A program made the translations under genes and the position numbers. From Novosphingobium sp. PC22D (lineage in GTDB: Bacteria; Pseudomonadota; Alphaproteobacteria; Sphingomonadales; Sphingomonadaceae): 64,000 bases of DNA. The DNA lies in assembly GCF_002556635.1 (NCBI RefSeq), contig NZ_MWMO01000001.1, positions 186,001-250,000 of the forward strand, given 5' to 3'. The notes beneath the pieces were generated by a model. That model worked only from the letters and a program-made list of their open reading frames with translations. It made no database searches and was not told the DNA's origin. This document shows positions 45,818 to 55,230 of this stretch, one piece after another. The stretch's first letter is position 1. Each line of letters opens with the position of its first letter.

Positions 45818-48800
45818 TGCGGTGCTCGCTTATCGCGCTGGCGACAATGCTCGCCACTGCCGCGCCCGCATCCGCGCAGACCGTGATCACCACCGACGGC
45901 TCGACCGCCACGGTGGTCAGTGCCGCCGGCGCGGTAACGACGATCGACGCGGGCACCGTGTCCGGCAACAACCTGTTCCACAGCTTCGCGCAGTTCGACC
46001 TCAGCACCGGCGATATCGCGCAATGGGTGCGCAGCGCACCCGATGCGGCGAGCATCGCGCATGTCATCAACCGCGTGACCGGCGGCGAACCCTCGGACAT
46101 CGACGGCACCTTGCGCATGGCCGACATGCCGAACGCGGACTTCTGGTTCGTCAATCCCTCGGGCGTGCTGTTCGGCCCGGGCAGCGCGATCGAAGTACCC
46201 AACGCCTTCACCGTCTCGACCGCGCAGGCGCTGACCTTCGCCGACGGCACCGTGTTCAGCACCACGACGCCCGACGGCTCGACCTTCTCCAGCGCCGCGC
46301 CAGAGGCCTTCGGGTTCCTCGGCGGACAGGGCGCGATCGTGGCCGAGGGCGTCGACTGGTCGCTCGGCGATGCCCAGCTCGCGGCGGCGGACGTCTCGGT
46401 CAGCGGCAGCGTGACGGCGCAGTTCCTGACGCTGCGCGGCATCGGCGAGGGAGCGATCGACGTCGCTATCGACGACGGCCTCGCGGCGGGCGCGATCGGC
46501 AGCGGCACCGTGGCGCTGTCATCGGCCACGATCGGCGCGCAGATCGTCAAGCTGCGCGCGGGCACGATTCTCGTCGACAACACGCTGGTCCGCGTCGAGG
46601 CGGAGGGCTTCTCGACGATCGACGCGGCGGCCGAGAGCTTCGTGATGACCTCCTCGGTGTTCGACGTTTCCGATTTCCGCACCCAGGGCAGCCTCGACCA
46701 GTTCTCGTCGATCTTCGTCGACGCGATCGACATCGACATCTTCAATTCGGTGCTCTCGTCCGAGACCGGCAATGCCGCGCTGCCGGGGCTGATCGCGCTC
46801 TATGCCGGCAACGAGGCGCGGATCACGTCAAGCTCGCTGATCTCTGACGCGACGACCTTCACCGGCGAACAGACCGGCGGACAGAGCGAGCCGGGCGAAG
46901 GCGGCGGCGTTCTCGTCAGCGCGCAGCGTATCGTCCTCGATTCCACCGAGATATCGGCAAATGCGCTTGGCGACGGCAACGCGGGCTTCATTTTCCTCGA
47001 CGCCTCGGACCGGCTCTCGCTCTTCAACACGAGCGTGCGATCCGACAGCTTCGGCACCGGCGACGCGGGTTTTATCTCGAGCTTCTCGGGCGACGTCGAT
47101 CTCGTCGATTCGGTGATCGGATCGGATGCCTTCGCCGAGGGGCCCGCGGGCTTCGTCGAGATTCTCGCGACCGGCGACGTCAGTCTCGTCAATTCCACGA
47201 TCGGATCGAGCGCGCGCGTCGGCAGCGCCGGGCGCGCGGGCAACGTCGAGATCGCCGCGGCCGGCCTGTCGCTGAGCGACGGGTCGAACATCAGCTCGGA
47301 CAGCGCGGGCGAAGGCATGGCGGGCAGCGTGCTGATCAATGCCGATTCGCTCGCGATCACCGGGTCGGACCGGGGCGCCGGGACCTACATCAGCTCGGAC
47401 GCGCTGGGCGACGGCGATGCCGGCGGCGTCACGATCAACGTCGCCGGCGCGCTCACGCTCACCGGAGGCGCGGCGGGCTCGACCTTCATCACCTCGGGCG
47501 CCGTCGGGCAGGGCAACGCGGGCGACGTCACGATCAACGCGGGCGATATCGTCATCACCGGCTCGCCCGACACGTTCACCTTCATCAGCTCCGATAGCGA
47601 AGGCCTCGGCGCGGGCGGGCGCGTCAGGATTTCGGCTGATACCCTGGTGCTCGTCGGAGTCGAGCGCGGCGACACCTCGATCACCTCGAGCGCCTTCGGC
47701 AATGGTTCGGGCGGCGGCGTCGAGATCGACGTCAACGGCCTCGCCATCGTCGGCGCGCCGGACAGCTTCACTTATATTTCGTCGGACTCCGACGGGGCGG
47801 GCGATGCCGGAGGCGTGACGATCACGGCGGGCGTGATGGCGCTGATCGGCGCTCCCGATGCCGGACAAACCTACGTCAGTTCGGACAGCCGCGGCAGCGG
47901 CAACGGCGGCAACGTCTCGATTTCCGCCGGTACGCTCGAGGTCGTGGGCGCCGAGAACGCGCAGACCTACATCAGCTCCGACAGCCTCGGAACCGGCAGC
48001 GGCGGCGACGTGCGGCTCGACGTTGGCCTGACGCGCATCGCGTCCCGGGCGTTCGTCAGCTCTGACGCGCTTGGGCCCGAGGGCAATGCGGGCACCGTGA
48101 CGATCACCGGCAATGGGCTCCTTCTCGACGACCGGGCGGTAATCAGCACCGGCACCAACGGTGACGGCGACGCGGGCGACATCGCGATCGACGTCGGCGA
48201 ACTGACGCTGGCCGGCGGCTCCGCGATCCGCTCGACCAATACGCGCAATTCGAGCGGCCGGGGCGGCAACATCGCCATCGATGGCGAGAGCCTCACGCTC
48301 CTGAGCAATTCGACGATCACCACCGACACCAGCGGCACCGGCGACGCCGGCAGTGTCAGCATCGCGGTGACCGACGTCGCGCTCACCGATTCGCGCATCA
48401 CCTCGAACACGTCCGGAGAGGGCTTCGCCGGCAGTGTCCAGGTCTTCGGGCAAACGCTCACGCTCACCGCGCTCGACATCGAGACCTATATCGGTTCGGA
48501 CGCCTTCGGTCCGGGTGGAGCTGGCTTTATCGGCATCGACATGGGCGAGATCGAGCTGACCGGCAACGCTAACGTGCTCGCCTTTATCAGCAGCGATTCG
48601 CTGGGGGGCGGCGATGCCGGGATCGTCACCGTCTTCGCGCAGCGCCTCGCACTCGAGCAGGCGGCGATCAGCGCCGAGGTCCGCTTCGACGAGGGCGACG
48701 GTTCGAGCGTGGGCGGCGTGGGCTTCATCACGATCCAGGCCGACGAGATCGTGCTCGACCGCTCCGCGATCGTGACGAACACCGCTTATCTTCAGGATGC

Positions 48801-50244
48801 CGGCGCGATCAACGTACTCGCGGGCAGCATCGAGATGTTCGGCTCGCGGATCAGCTCGGACACTTTCGATGTCGGCAACGGCGGCGTGGTGACGATTTCG
48901 GCCGACACCCTGTCGCTGGCCGGAGGTTCGGTGATCAGCTCGGATACGCTGGCCGCGGGCAACGCCGGCGCGCTGTTCATCGCGGCGAATACCATCGAAC
49001 TGGTCGATTCGTTCGTCACCTCGGACACCTTTACCCAGGGCGATGCCGGCTTCATCCTCATGGGCGACCCGAATTTCGACGAAGACGCCGGAAATACGCT
49101 GGTGCTGACGCTCGATAATTCGGTGATCAGCACCTCGGCGCGCAGTTCGGGCGACTCCGGGTTCATCAGCATTCTCGGCCAGACCGTCACGCTCGACAAT
49201 GGCAGCGTGATCGAGACCTCGACCTTCGGTTCGGGCGACGCCGGCTTCGTGCAGATCGTCGCCACCGACTTCGCGATGGACCGCGGCGCCTCGATATCCT
49301 CGTCCGCGCTATCGCGTTCCACGGGCGCGCCGGGCTTCGTCTATGTCGTCGCGGATTCGATCAGGCTCAACGGCGATGTGACCGGTACCGTTCCGGACGA
49401 TGTCCCGGTGGACAGCCGCACCCGGATCACGTCGACCTCGATCGACCGCTTCGTCCCGCCCGACCCGGACGCCGAGTTCGACTTTCCCTCGGGCCTCGTC
49501 TTCCTTCAGGGGGGCTCGATCTATCTCGGCCCGGGCGCGCTGATCGACACGAGTTCGCTCGGCGCGGCGCCCGCGGGGCTGGTCTCTGTCACCGCGGACG
49601 ACGTGGTGCTCAACAACGCGCAGATCGGCTCGACCGCGCGCGGCTCCGGTCCGGGCGGGCAGCTCCTGTTCCAAATCGGCAACCTGACGCTTGAGAACGC
49701 CTCGGAAATCTCGACCAATTCGTTCTTCAGCACCGCCGGCAACATCGGCATCTTCCTTCCGCCGGACGGCAAGCTGATCGTACGCGGCGATGATCCGAGC
49801 ACGATCACCACCAGCGCGATCACGGGTAACGAATCGGGCGGCACGATCCAGATCGAGGCGCCCTTCCTCGTCCTGTCCGACGGGGGTCGCATTCTCGCGC
49901 TGGGCCAGGTCGACAGCGCCGACGTGAGCATCATCTCGGATTACTACATCCGCTCGGCCGACCGCATCAATGAGCTTTCGGTCGACGGCTCGCTGTTCGT
50001 CGACAGCCAGATCCGCGATCTCAGCGCCGGGATCGAGACGCCTTCGGCCGATTTCCTCGACGCCGCTTCCGTGCTCAGCGGGCAATGCGCGGCGGCGCGC
50101 TCGACCGGCGCGACCAGCCGCTTCACCAGCCGCGTGACGGGGCCCTACGCACTGCCCCGGATCGATGCGCCCGATCCGGTTCCGCCCGAACCCGACGGGA
50201 CCCCGCCGCTCAGCCTCGTCGCGCTCGGGAGGACCTGCGGATGA
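45817..50244 (+). CDS. Two-partner secretion exoprotein (TpsA), filamentous haemagglutinin-type
   Basis: A 1475-residue secreted protein: signal peptide 1-20, then the TPS recognition domain (about 20-200; NLFHSFAQFDLSTGDIAQW, FVN113PSGVLFGPGSAI, like the NPNGI motif). From about 370 to 1200 there are roughly 27 degenerate repeats resembling ISSDSxGxGxAGxVxI, as expected of a beta-helix. The passenger is acidic with only about two lysines. Its only cysteines after the signal peptide are 1424 and 1474, the latter one residue from the end. Start 45817 is chosen from GGAGG and the one-base overlap. Confidence 0.93.
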   Translation: MRCSLIALATMLATAAPASAQTVITTDGSTATVVSAAGAVTTIDAGTVSGNNLFHSFAQFDLSTGDIAQWVRSAPDAASIAHVINRVTGGEPSDIDGTLRMADMPNADFWFVNPSGVLFGPGSAIEVPNAFTVSTAQALTFADGTVFSTTTPDGSTFSSAAPEAFGFLGGQGAIVAEGVDWSLGDAQLAAADVSVSGSVTAQFLTLRGIGEGAIDVAIDDGLAAGAIGSGTVALSSATIGAQIVKLRAGTILVDNTLVRVEAEGFSTIDAAAESFVMTSSVFDVSDFRTQGSLDQFSSIFVDAIDIDIFNSVLSSETGNAALPGLIALYAGNEARITSSSLISDATTFTGEQTGGQSEPGEGGGVLVSAQRIVLDSTEISANALGDGNAGFIFLDASDRLSLFNTSVRSDSFGTGDAGFISSFSGDVDLVDSVIGSDAFAEGPAGFVEILATGDVSLVNSTIGSSARVGSAGRAGNVEIAAAGLSLSDGSNISSDSAGEGMAGSVLINADSLAITGSDRGAGTYISSDALGDGDAGGVTINVAGALTLTGGAAGSTFITSGAVGQGNAGDVTINAGDIVITGSPDTFTFISSDSEGLGAGGRVRISADTLVLVGVERGDTSITSSAFGNGSGGGVEIDVNGLAIVGAPDSFTYISSDSDGAGDAGGVTITAGVMALIGAPDAGQTYVSSDSRGSGNGGNVSISAGTLEVVGAENAQTYISSDSLGTGSGGDVRLDVGLTRIASRAFVSSDALGPEGNAGTVTITGNGLLLDDRAVISTGTNGDGDAGDIAIDVGELTLAGGSAIRSTNTRNSSGRGGNIAIDGESLTLLSNSTITTDTSGTGDAGSVSIAVTDVALTDSRITSNTSGEGFAGSVQVFGQTLTLTALDIETYIGSDAFGPGGAGFIGIDMGEIELTGNANVLAFISSDSLGGGDAGIVTVFAQRLALEQAAISAEVRFDEGDGSSVGGVGFITIQADEIVLDRSAIVTNTAYLQDAGAINVLAGSIEMFGSRISSDTFDVGNGGVVTISADTLSLAGGSVISSDTLAAGNAGALFIAANTIELVDSFVTSDTFTQGDAGFILMGDPNFDEDAGNTLVLTLDNSVISTSARSSGDSGFISILGQTVTLDNGSVIETSTFGSGDAGFVQIVATDFAMDRGASISSSALSRSTGAPGFVYVVADSIRLNGDVTGTVPDDVPVDSRTRITSTSIDRFVPPDPDAEFDFPSGLVFLQGGSIYLGPGALIDTSSLGAAPAGLVSVTADDVVLNNAQIGSTARGSGPGGQLLFQIGNLTLENASEISTNSFFSTAGNIGIFLPPDGKLIVRGDDPSTITTSAITGNESGGTIQIEAPFLVLSDGGRILALGQVDSADVSIISDYYIRSADRINELSVDGSLFVDSQIRDLSAGIETPSADFLDAASVLSGQCAAARSTGATSRFTSRVTGPYALPRIDAPDPVPPEPDGTPPLSLVALGRTCG

Positions 50245-52100
50245 GCCGCGCCGCGATCACCGTCAGCGGAAGGCTCGCCCCCGTCGTCCTGCTCGGCGCC
50301 ATGGCCCTGCCGGTCGCGGCGCAGGATGCCGCCTCGTCCAACCTGCGCGACCGCACGGGCCGCGATGCCGCGCAGAGCATGCCCGACTTCGCCGAGCCGC
50401 GGGACGTTCCGCTCGTATCCGAGGCGCCCCCGGCGATGCCGGGCGCGAGTGGCACCGTGCGCTTCTCCGCCGTCGCGGTCGAGGCACCGGGCGACGCGGT
50501 TCCCTACGCGCGCAACGGCTGGAGCCCGGCGCACGACGAAGCGAGCGGGCTCACGCTCGAGCCCGCCGAGGTGCTCGGTCCCGAGTGGGTCGAGGCGCAG
50601 TTCGCGCGCAACGGGTTGATCGGCGCCGAAGTGCCGCTCGACCGCGTCGTCGCGCTGGTCCAGCTCATGAACCGGGCCTACGTCGCCAACGGCTACATCA
50701 ACTCGGGACTGCTGCTCACCGGCGCACCGCCGCGCGACGGCGGCACGCTCAACCTGCGGCTCGTCGCCGGGCGGCTGCTCGGCGAGGGCGACGAGACCGT
50801 CGTCGTGCGCTTTGCCGAGGATCGCAGCGCGGGGCTCGGCGCGGACTACGTGCGGGCACGGATGCCATCGGCGCGGGCAGTGCCGATCAACGCGATCGAC
50901 GTGGAGCGCGACTTCCGCCTGCTCACCAGCGATCCGGCGATCGGCACGGTCGATGCGAACCTCCTGCCCGGCGACCGCCCGGGCGAGGCGCTGCTCAAGC
51001 TCACGGTCACGCCGCAGGATCGCTATGATCTCTATCTCTCGGCGATCAACAACCGCTCGCCCTCGATCGGGGGTGAGCGCTACGCGGCGGGCGGCTCGAT
51101 CCGCAACCTCTTCGCGGGCGGCGACCTGATCAGCGCCGAAGCCGGGCTGACCGGCGATCGCGGCGATGTCGTGGGCGCTTACGAAGCGCCCGTCGGAACC
51201 GCCGCGAAGCTGCTGCTGCGCGGCAGCTACAACGATGCGGCGGTGGTCGACGCGCAGCTCAAGCCACTCGATATCGAGGCGACCGACTGGTCGATCGAGG
51301 GCGGGCTGTCGGCTTACCTGATGCGCACGCCGCTGCTGCCCGACGCCGTCGCCGGGCAGTGGCGCCCGGCGCGTTCGCTCGAGGTCGGGCTGCGGCTCGC
51401 GCACCGCGAATCGAAGACCTACCTGCTTGGCGAGCCCTTCTCGTTCAGCCCCGGCTCGGTCAACGGCAAGGCGCAGTACACCGCGCTGAGGCTCACCGCC
51501 GACTATATAGAGCGAGGCGTCGATACCGTGATCGCGCTCTCGTTCACGCTGACCCAGGGCCTCGACGGAACGCGGCCGAGGATCGCCGGCGTGCTCTCGC
51601 CCGATCGCGACTTTCGCGTCGTTCGCGGCGCGGGCAGCCTCGCCAAGCGGCTTACCGGGAGCGGGCTCGAACTGCGCGCGCGGCTCGGCGCGCAGTGGGC
51701 CGACGGCATCCTCTATTCGGGCGAGCGCTATTCGGTCGGCGGCGCGCAGACCGTGCGCGGCTATCGCGAGACGCTGCTGCTTGCCGATACCGGGGTCAAC
51801 GGCACGCTCGAACTGGCGCATCCGCTCCAGTTCGGCGCGCCCTCGAACCAGTTCAACTGGGGCCGGTTCACCGCTTCCATCTTTGCCGACGCGGCCTATG
51901 TCGACAACCGCAAGGGCCCCGATCCGAGCCCCGACACGATCGGCAGCGTCGGCGTCTCGCTCGCTTGGCAGCCGAGCCCGGCTCTCTCGGCGAGCGTGAC
52001 TTACGGCTACGCGCTCAAGGACGTGAGCATCGCGGGCGAGCGCGACTTGCAGGACAGGGGCGTGCACTTCGCGGTGGTGTTCCGCCCGCTGCGGTTCTGA
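50241..52100 (+). CDS. Two-partner secretion transporter (TpsB; ShlB/FhaC/HecB family)
   Basis: A 619-residue outer-membrane protein. The signal peptide (about 1-28) is followed by a POTRA region (about 100-195; PEWVEAQFARNGLIGAEVPLDRVVALVQLMNRAYVANGYINSG) and a 16-strand-type barrel. The conserved V505-R-G-Y508 motif in GGAQTVRGYRE marks the lid-locking loop of Omp85/TpsB proteins. It recognises the TPS domain of the adjacent exoprotein and moves it across the outer membrane. It overlaps tpsA by 4 bases (ATGA). Confidence 0.95.
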   Translation: MSRAAITVSGRLAPVVLLGAMALPVAAQDAASSNLRDRTGRDAAQSMPDFAEPRDVPLVSEAPPAMPGASGTVRFSAVAVEAPGDAVPYARNGWSPAHDEASGLTLEPAEVLGPEWVEAQFARNGLIGAEVPLDRVVALVQLMNRAYVANGYINSGLLLTGAPPRDGGTLNLRLVAGRLLGEGDETVVVRFAEDRSAGLGADYVRARMPSARAVPINAIDVERDFRLLTSDPAIGTVDANLLPGDRPGEALLKLTVTPQDRYDLYLSAINNRSPSIGGERYAAGGSIRNLFAGGDLISAEAGLTGDRGDVVGAYEAPVGTAAKLLLRGSYNDAAVVDAQLKPLDIEATDWSIEGGLSAYLMRTPLLPDAVAGQWRPARSLEVGLRLAHRESKTYLLGEPFSFSPGSVNGKAQYTALRLTADYIERGVDTVIALSFTLTQGLDGTRPRIAGVLSPDRDFRVVRGAGSLAKRLTGSGLELRARLGAQWADGILYSGERYSVGGAQTVRGYRETLLLADTGVNGTLELAHPLQFGAPSNQFNWGRFTASIFADAAYVDNRKGPDPSPDTIGSVGVSLAWQPSPALSASVTYGYALKDVSIAGERDLQDRGVHFAVVFRPLRF

Positions 52101-52112
52101 GGGGCGGACGTC

Positions 52113-53225
52113 TCAGCCGAGGCCGAGGTGCGCGGCGATCGCGGCGCGGTGGCTCCGCGCCGCGAAAAGTTGCGCGGTCACCTCGGCGACGCGGGTTTCG
52201 GCGAGCGCGCGCGCATGCGGCGAGGCGAGGAACGCGGCCCAGTCTTGCGGATCGAGCACCATCAGCGCCGGATCGTCCAGCGGGGGCAGGCCGCGCCGGG
52301 CATGCGGCGTCGCGAGCACCGGCACACGGTGGAACAGCGCCTCGACCAGCTTCACATTGACCCCAGAGCCCGAAAAGATCGGGCAGGCCATGATGTGCGT
52401 GTCGCGCCAGATCGTATCGAGGCTCTCGACGTAGCCGTGCGCGTGCAGCATGGGATGGCGTCCGGCGTACCGCTCAGAGCCGGGCCCGTAGAGATGCACT
52501 TCGACGCCTTCGAGCCGGGGCAGCAGGACGTTGACGAGCCAGCCCGCCCCTTCGAGGTTGGGCCACCAGTCCATGTTCGCCAGCATCGCGAGGCGCAACG
52601 GGCCGTCGAGCGCCGGGCGGGGCCCCTGCCAGGGCGATCCGTCGAAAGCGCCGGGCACGGCGATTACCGGCACGCCGGGCGCATGCTCGCGATACCAGCA
52701 CGCATCGTCGTGCGAGATGCATACGATGAGCGCCATCCGCCGCGCGCCCGCCGCTTCCGCGGCCTGCGTTGCCGCGACGTCGCGCGCGAGCAGGCGCTTG
52801 AGCGGCGCGGGAAGCGCCGTTGCCGCGATCTGGCCCCGGATGATCTCGGTCTCGACATTGTGCGAGACGAGCACGTAGCGCGCCGCGCCCGCCTCATCCT
52901 TGTCTTCGATGAGCGGGAGAAGATCGGCGCTGTTGATCACGACGATATCGGGCCGCAAGCGGCGTAGCGTGGCGCGGTAGACGCGCCGCGCGCGGCGGTC
53001 GAGGAAGTAGCGCGACTTGCTCGGCGTGCCGCTTAGCAGCGCCGCGAGCATGGCGCGCGCCCGCCGCAATGCCGGCGGCAGGCGTCGCCAGGGCAGGGGC
53101 AGCGCCAACGTCTCCACCTGCGCGCCCTCGAGCGTCGCGAACAGCCTCCGGATCGAGCCGGTGTAGGTGACGGCGCCGCCATGGCCGGCAAGATGCGGTT
53201 CGGCCGCGACGAATAGGATCTTCAT
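52113..53225 (-). CDS. Glycosyltransferase, GT-B fold (GT4-like)
   Basis: A 370-residue protein beginning MKILFVAAEPHLAGHGGAVTYTGSIRRL, with a C-terminal Rossmann half (LRLAMLANMDWWPNLEGAGWL) and donor-site motif CPIFSGSGVNVKLVEALFHRVPVLATPHARRGL. It probably adds a sugar from a nucleotide donor to a lipid-linked or surface glycan at the cytoplasmic face. Donor and acceptor are unknown. It is convergent with tpsB and divergent from the membrane glycosyltransferase. Confidence 0.88.
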   Translation of the reverse strand: MKILFVAAEPHLAGHGGAVTYTGSIRRLFATLEGAQVETLALPLPWRRLPPALRRARAMLAALLSGTPSKSRYFLDRRARRVYRATLRRLRPDIVVINSADLLPLIEDKDEAGAARYVLVSHNVETEIIRGQIAATALPAPLKRLLARDVAATQAAEAAGARRMALIVCISHDDACWYREHAPGVPVIAVPGAFDGSPWQGPRPALDGPLRLAMLANMDWWPNLEGAGWLVNVLLPRLEGVEVHLYGPGSERYAGRHPMLHAHGYVESLDTIWRDTHIMACPIFSGSGVNVKLVEALFHRVPVLATPHARRGLPPLDDPALMVLDPQDWAAFLASPHARALAETRVAEVTAQLFAARSHRAAIAAHLGLG

Positions 53226-53400
53226 ACCTGCGCTCTATCGGGGCTTCGGGCGGATGCTGCGCGGCGCGCGCGATTGTGCATGGCTTTCATGCGCGTCTTT
53301 CGCCATTCGCGCAATTCGCGCAGATCGGGACATGCCCGCCGACGCTTGTCGGCGGTCGCTTGGCGCAGGGGGGATCGCGCATGGCACACGGACGCAGACA

Positions 53401-55095
53401 ATGGTGACTGGCCCGATCTTCGGCGCCGGTCCGACGCCCGCGCACCAGCCCCGCGCGCGCCGCCTGCTGATCGCGGCGATCGCGCTCAAGATCGCCTTCG
53501 TGTTCGTCTTTGCCTGGCACACGCAGCTGGTGATGGACGAGTTCTGGCAGCTCGGACAATCCAAGTTCCTGTTCGGCGAGACCTTCGACACGATCTGGCC
53601 GGCCAAGGCGGTCGGCTATGCGCTGTTCTACGAGATCGCGCATCAGCTCGGGTGGAATTCGGTCTCGACGGTGCTGATCGGGCGGCTCCAGACCGCGATC
53701 CTGGGCTGCGGCACGATCGCGATGCTCTATGCCTGCGCCCGCGCGCTCGGGCAGGACAGGGTGCGCGCGCTGCTCGTGCTGCTGATCCTGCTCGGCTTCT
53801 CGAACTTCGAGGAGCGCATCTTCCGCACGCGGGCCGAGCCCTTGTCGCTGTTCTTCGCGACCGCGGCGCTGCTGATCGTGCTGCGCGCGGGCGCGGACCG
53901 GCCCTTGCGGCTCGTGGCCGCCGGCATCGCCAGCGGGCTGGCGTTCGTGGCGACGCAGAAGGGCGTCTATTTCAACCTCGCGCTGGGGCTCGGTCTCGTC
54001 GTCGATGCGCTGGCCGCACGCCGCCTCGGTCTCACGGCGATGCGCGGCGCGCTGCTGGTTGCAGGCTGGGCGCTGGTGCTCGCGGGCTATGGCCTGCTGT
54101 TCGGCGGCCGCGATCCGCTGCCGATCCTCCACAACCTGATCTTCGGCCCGGCCAGCGTCGCGATCGCGGGCGGCGATCCCTACACGGGCCTTCGCGAATA
54201 CGTGCTGCAGACGCTGCTGCGCAACTGGGTGCTCTATCTGCTGTGCCTTGCCGGGATGGTGCTTGCCGCGCGCCGGTTCCTGACGATCACGCCGCCCCAG
54301 CGCATCGCGCTCGTCTTCGCGGCGGTCATCACCGGGCTCGTCTTCGCGCACAACCAGCCCTGGCCCTATGTCTTCATCATGGCGATCCCGTTCCTCGCCC
54401 TGTGGGCCCCCGCCGCGCTCGACGCGCCCGCACCGGGCTCGCGCTCGCGCCGCTGGATCTGGTTCGCGCTGGTCGCCGCGATTGCCGTCAGCTTCATCGC
54501 CAACATCGCCTATTTACGCTTCGGCAATCGCGGTCAGCTCGATCTCGTCGCGCGCGCCGAGGCTATGCTGGCCCCCGATGAGCGCTATTTCGACGGAACG
54601 GGCATGCTGCCCGCTCGGCACGAATCCTCGGTGCTCTGGCTCGATCGCGGCTTCCTGATGCGCACGCTGGCCGAGGGCCGTCGCTCCGACGTCTACCGCG
54701 GGCTCGACGCGGCGCCGCCCAAGTTGATCATCGCCTCGTACCGCATCGACGCGCTTCGCGACCTGATCGGCGACCTCACCGCGCGGCGCTATGTCCGGGT
54801 CTCGCCCAATATCCTGCTGCTGGGCACGCATCTCGAGCGCGGGCGCACGACGCGCTTCGAGGTCGTGGCGCCGGGCATCTACGGGCTCTACGCCAAAGAC
54901 GGGCAGCCGCTCGCGGGGCAAGTCTCGGTTGACGGCAAGGTCGTGACCGCGCCGGTGACGCTCGCCAAGGGCGCGAAGACGATCGGACTGGTCGCGGGCG
55001 GCGAAGCGGCGTTGCTGGTCCCGGTCGGCGACTATCGCGGTCTCTTTTCCGACCGGCCCGACGATGCGGACCTGTTCACCGGCGTTTACGACTGA
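53401..55095 (+). CDS. Polytopic membrane glycosyltransferase, GT-C-like
   Basis: A 564-residue protein with about ten hydrophobic helices. The first periplasmic loop carries an acidic motif (VMDEFWQLGQSKFLFG) typical of GT-C enzymes using polyprenyl-phosphate sugars. Later segments include GIASGLAFVATQKGVYFNLALGLGLVVDAL and FAHNQPWPYVFIMAIPFLALWAP. A soluble C-terminal domain (from about 450) follows. It may glycosylate a lipid, protein or polysaccharide outside the inner membrane. The start is set at the ATG at 53401; the upstream part of the frame is not protein-like. Confidence 0.8.
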   Translation: MVTGPIFGAGPTPAHQPRARRLLIAAIALKIAFVFVFAWHTQLVMDEFWQLGQSKFLFGETFDTIWPAKAVGYALFYEIAHQLGWNSVSTVLIGRLQTAILGCGTIAMLYACARALGQDRVRALLVLLILLGFSNFEERIFRTRAEPLSLFFATAALLIVLRAGADRPLRLVAAGIASGLAFVATQKGVYFNLALGLGLVVDALAARRLGLTAMRGALLVAGWALVLAGYGLLFGGRDPLPILHNLIFGPASVAIAGGDPYTGLREYVLQTLLRNWVLYLLCLAGMVLAARRFLTITPPQRIALVFAAVITGLVFAHNQPWPYVFIMAIPFLALWAPAALDAPAPGSRSRRWIWFALVAAIAVSFIANIAYLRFGNRGQLDLVARAEAMLAPDERYFDGTGMLPARHESSVLWLDRGFLMRTLAEGRRSDVYRGLDAAPPKLIIASYRIDALRDLIGDLTARRYVRVSPNILLLGTHLERGRTTRFEVVAPGIYGLYAKDGQPLAGQVSVDGKVVTAPVTLAKGAKTIGLVAGGEAALLVPVGDYRGLFSDRPDDADLFTGVYD

Positions 55096-55230
55096 TCCGG
55101 ACTTTCGCGCGGGCTGTCTGCGGGATGGCGTCGGAACCGTTTGTTAACCAGAACAACCCTAGGTGGACTGCGTAGCAAGCGGGTCCGCATCGCAACGCGA
55201 TCCCCCCGCGACTTGCGGAGGAACGAGACG

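Noticed and set aside
46900-49500. CRISPR-like repeat array
   Set aside because: The repeats are degenerate at DNA level, in frame, and encode protein repeats; there are no constant repeats with unique spacers.
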